Assembly (NCBI GenBank): GCA_017520105.1 | Contig: JAFWRL010000305.1 | Location: forward strand, 1 to 6,294 | Direction of reading: 5' to 3' | DNA: 6,294 nt | From: Fibrobacter sp. | Lineage (GTDB): Bacteria > Fibrobacterota > Fibrobacteria > Fibrobacterales > Fibrobacteraceae | In this document: piece by piece, positions 4,801 to 6,294 of the stretch | How the letters are laid out: every line of letters begins with the position of its first letter | How positions within the stretch are numbered: position 1 is the first letter of the stretch | The notes under the pieces: model-generated | The model's database searches: none | Seen by the model: the letters and a program-made list of their open reading frames with translations, nothing else | What the model was told of the DNA's origin: nothing | Position numbers and translations under genes: made by a program

Positions 4801-5822
4801 TGAGTATTGCAAAAGTACGTTATCCGGCGGAATGGGAAAAGCAGAGTGCAACGTGGCTTGCTTTCCCGCACAACAAGACGAACTGGTACGGTGAACGCGG
4901 TGTTAAAATCCGCAAGTTCTATGTAGAACTTATTCGCAATATCACGGAATTCCAGCCGGTGAATCTGTTGCTCCCCGCCAAGAACTTCTTGACCGACGAA
5001 GAAAAGGCATCTCTTGCAAATCGCCCGTTCCCAGTGAACTTTATCGTCATCAAGACGAACGACATCTGGATTCGCGACTACGGCCCGTTCTTTATGAAGA
5101 AGGGCGATAAAAAAGTCATCACAGAAACGCAATTCAACGCCTGGGGCGCCAAGTTCCCGCCTTGGGGACTTGATAACGCCATCCCGCAGAAGATTGCCGC
5201 AAAAATGGGACTTCCGCTAATTGAAAGCGTCCCGTACATCTTTGAAGGCGGCGCTATCGAAGTCAACGGTGACGGTCTTGGCATCACGACTGAGGATTGT
5301 CTTGTCGGCAAGAACCGTAACGATGCGAAACAGCTAAACAAGGTGGCAAAGGCTCTTCGCAAGGCTTTTGGCCTCAAGGATTTGCTTGTTTTGCCGCATG
5401 GATTGCATGGCGACCACACGGACGGCCATATCGACAATGTCGCACGCTTTGTCGCAAAAGACAGAGTTGTCATGTGCATGGCAGATAACAAACGCTCCCC
5501 CAACGCCCCGATTTTAAGCGAAGCGAAGTTCATCATCGAGAAATGGCTCCAGAGGCACTATGAAAGCGCCAAAGTCGATACGCTCCCGCTCCCGCCGCAG
5601 CGCGTGCTTGATGACGGACAAATTCTCCCCGCATCGTACATGAATTACATTTACGTAAACGGCGGACTCATCTTCCCGAAATACAAGAGTCCCAACGACG
5701 CTGTTGCAAAAAAATACTTCGAAAGCGTTTACCCGGACCGCAAAGTGATTGGAATCGACTGCCGCACCGTCATCGAAGAAGGCGGAAGCCTCCACTGCAT
5801 GAGCAAGCACGAGAGCGAATAA
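4800..5822 (+). CDS. aguA: Agmatine deiminase
   Basis: A 340-residue cytoplasmic enzyme of the agmatine deiminase/peptidylarginine deiminase (PAD_porph) family. It hydrolyses agmatine to N-carbamoylputrescine and ammonia, supplying the substrate of the AguB encoded just upstream. Visible motifs, in order: NDIWIRDYGPFF (Asp93), FEGGAIEVNGDG (Glu149), HGDHTDGHIDNVARF (His206, Asp208), and EEGGSLHCMS near the C-terminus (nucleophile Cys333). These match the family's guanidinium-binding and catalytic residues, and the length is usual. WIRDYGP differs slightly from the WxRDTGP of many agmatine deiminases and is also seen in peptidylarginine deiminase relatives. The absence of a signal peptide and the aguB neighbour favour agmatine. 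No arginine decarboxylase is in the window. Confidence 0.92.
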   Translation: MSIAKVRYPAEWEKQSATWLAFPHNKTNWYGERGVKIRKFYVELIRNITEFQPVNLLLPAKNFLTDEEKASLANRPFPVNFIVIKTNDIWIRDYGPFFMKKGDKKVITETQFNAWGAKFPPWGLDNAIPQKIAAKMGLPLIESVPYIFEGGAIEVNGDGLGITTEDCLVGKNRNDAKQLNKVAKALRKAFGLKDLLVLPHGLHGDHTDGHIDNVARFVAKDRVVMCMADNKRSPNAPILSEAKFIIEKWLQRHYESAKVDTLPLPPQRVLDDGQILPASYMNYIYVNGGLIFPKYKSPNDAVAKKYFESVYPDRKVIGIDCRTVIEEGGSLHCMSKHESE

Positions 5823-5900
5823 AGTAGGAAGTTAGAAATAGACAGTTAGAAGGGAATGCAAAAAAAAATTCTTCCTACTTCCAACTGTCTACTTCCTACT
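5823..5900. repeat. Inverted pair of 7-bp repeat arrays after aguA, terminator candidate
   Basis: Left arm units on + are GTAGGAA (5824), GTTAGAA (5831), ATAGACA (5838) and GTTAGAA (5845). Right arm units are TTCCTAC (5872), TTCCAAC (5879), TGTCTAC (5886) and TTCCTAC (5893). AGTAGGAAGT (5823-5832) is the exact complement of ACTTCCTACT (5891-5900). The centre includes a nine-A run (5860-5868). The left arm appears to carry one extra 7-bp unit. The transcript could fold into a long imperfect hairpin and end the aguBA mRNA. Left-arm TAGs occur in all three frames. Confidence 0.75.
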
Positions 5901-5905
5901 ATTTC

Positions 5906-5934
5906 TTGCTTTCACGGCGTGTTTTTGCTAATTT
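5906..5934 (+). promoter_or_regulatory. Candidate promoter of the 5941 gene, possibly leaderless
   Basis: TTGCTT (5906-5911) and TAATTT (5929-5934) are separated by 17 bases. The first ATG begins six bases after the -10 box. The arrangement matches that before aguB, and the shared TTTT-x-CTA-W-W-TTA pattern supports it. Confidence 0.45.
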
Positions 5935-5940
5935 ATCCAT

Positions 5941-6294
5941 ATGTTCATTTTTTTTGACGCAAGAATGAGTTTTGCTCGCACGTTGACAGTTCTTCTCTTT
6001 ATGTTTTGCACCGGATTTGCAGAAACAACTGAAAATGACGTTTGCGATTTTGACGATTCACTCGCCATCCTGTTAATCAGAAGCGTCCAATCTCATACTA
6101 GCCATAGCGAAGTTCTCGATTACATTCTGCAAGACAGTCTTTCCGTGAATCACGAGATATGCAAGGACGAATACAAAGTCCAAGCAATTTCGGCAAAAGT
6201 GACAAGCCTGTACAACACAAGCAAGACCGCCAAGAATGTAAAAGCATACGACATCGCCTACACAAAATACGAGCATTTTTCTGGCAACGAAGAG
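5941..6294 (+). CDS. Predicted exported protein of unknown function, 3' truncated
   Basis: An open frame of 118 codons runs off the right edge without a stop. It begins MFIFFDARMSFARTLTV, followed by a hydrophobic segment ending CTGFAETT, which looks like a Sec signal peptide cut after GFA (about residue 27). No lipobox is evident. The exported part seen so far is acidic then mixed and mostly helical-looking, with two cysteines (in NDVCDFDD and HEICKDE) that could form a disulfide; no family is recognised. The start is ambiguous: ATG 5941 lies right after the candidate promoter, while ATG 5965 (residue 9) would give a more conventional signal peptide. An eight-T run lies between them. Confidence 0.65.
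   Translation, partial: MFIFFDARMSFARTLTVLLFMFCTGFAETTENDVCDFDDSLAILLIRSVQSHTSHSEVLDYILQDSLSVNHEICKDEYKVQAISAKVTSLYNTSKTAKNVKAYDIAYTKYEHFSGNEE

Noticed and set aside
2621..5900. CRISPR array
   Set aside because: The repeats are 7-bp and contiguous, without 25-40 bp direct repeats or unique spacers.
5948..5955. Eight-T run near the start of the last gene as a phase-variation switch
   Set aside because: It is short for slippage control, and the ATG at 5965 would bypass it; there is no evidence beyond the run itself.

Overview
The window looks like a core-genome stretch of a Gram-negative, roughly 50% GC bacterium, most likely a Fibrobacter (Fibrobacterota). This rests on the gene content (a PPi-dependent phosphofructokinase tail, a thioredoxin-type glutathione peroxidase, a SurA-like foldase, a putrescine pair), the weak or absent Shine-Dalgarno sites, and the style of the intergenic repeats. 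The genus call is recognition from memory, not a search. No mobile element, CRISPR array, tRNA or rRNA is seen.

Layout. Positions 1-192 hold the C-terminus of a diphosphate-fructose-6-phosphate 1-phosphotransferase, closed by a strong terminator. Positions 193-616 are gene-free but structured: terminator-like hairpins, an ~89-bp nested palindrome, and two diverged copies of a ~45-nt hairpin element. On the + strand, 617-1326 encodes a glutathione peroxidase and, starting in its stop codon, a 55-residue Cys/His protein, followed by a terminator. Convergent to these, on the - strand, lies prfB (release factor 2, 2614-1510), which needs a +1 programmed frameshift at an in-frame UGA. Upstream of it on the same strand is an exported SurA/PrsA-like parvulin protein (3744-2743). 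Divergent from that, on the + strand, is a two-gene putrescine operon: N-carbamoylputrescine amidase (3888-4751) then agmatine deiminase (4800-5822). The window ends inside a predicted exported protein of unknown function that starts at 5941.

How the genes fit together. AguA converts agmatine to N-carbamoylputrescine and AguB converts that to putrescine, so the pair is a complete agmatine-to-putrescine route. The other genes are housekeeping: glycolysis, peroxide detoxification, translation termination and envelope protein folding.

The least ordinary signal is in the spacers. Several carry degenerate tandem repeats with a strict 7-bp period, with a different unit sequence at each place. Many units contain TAG or TAA. 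One family (AGACGAA/AGACGAG) occurs at two separate loci, once directly at the prfB stop and once between aguB and aguA. Because 7 is not a multiple of 3, stop-containing heptads can put stops in all three frames. Two genes (aguB and the 5941 gene) also have -35/-10-like boxes placed so close to the ATG that leaderless transcription is plausible.
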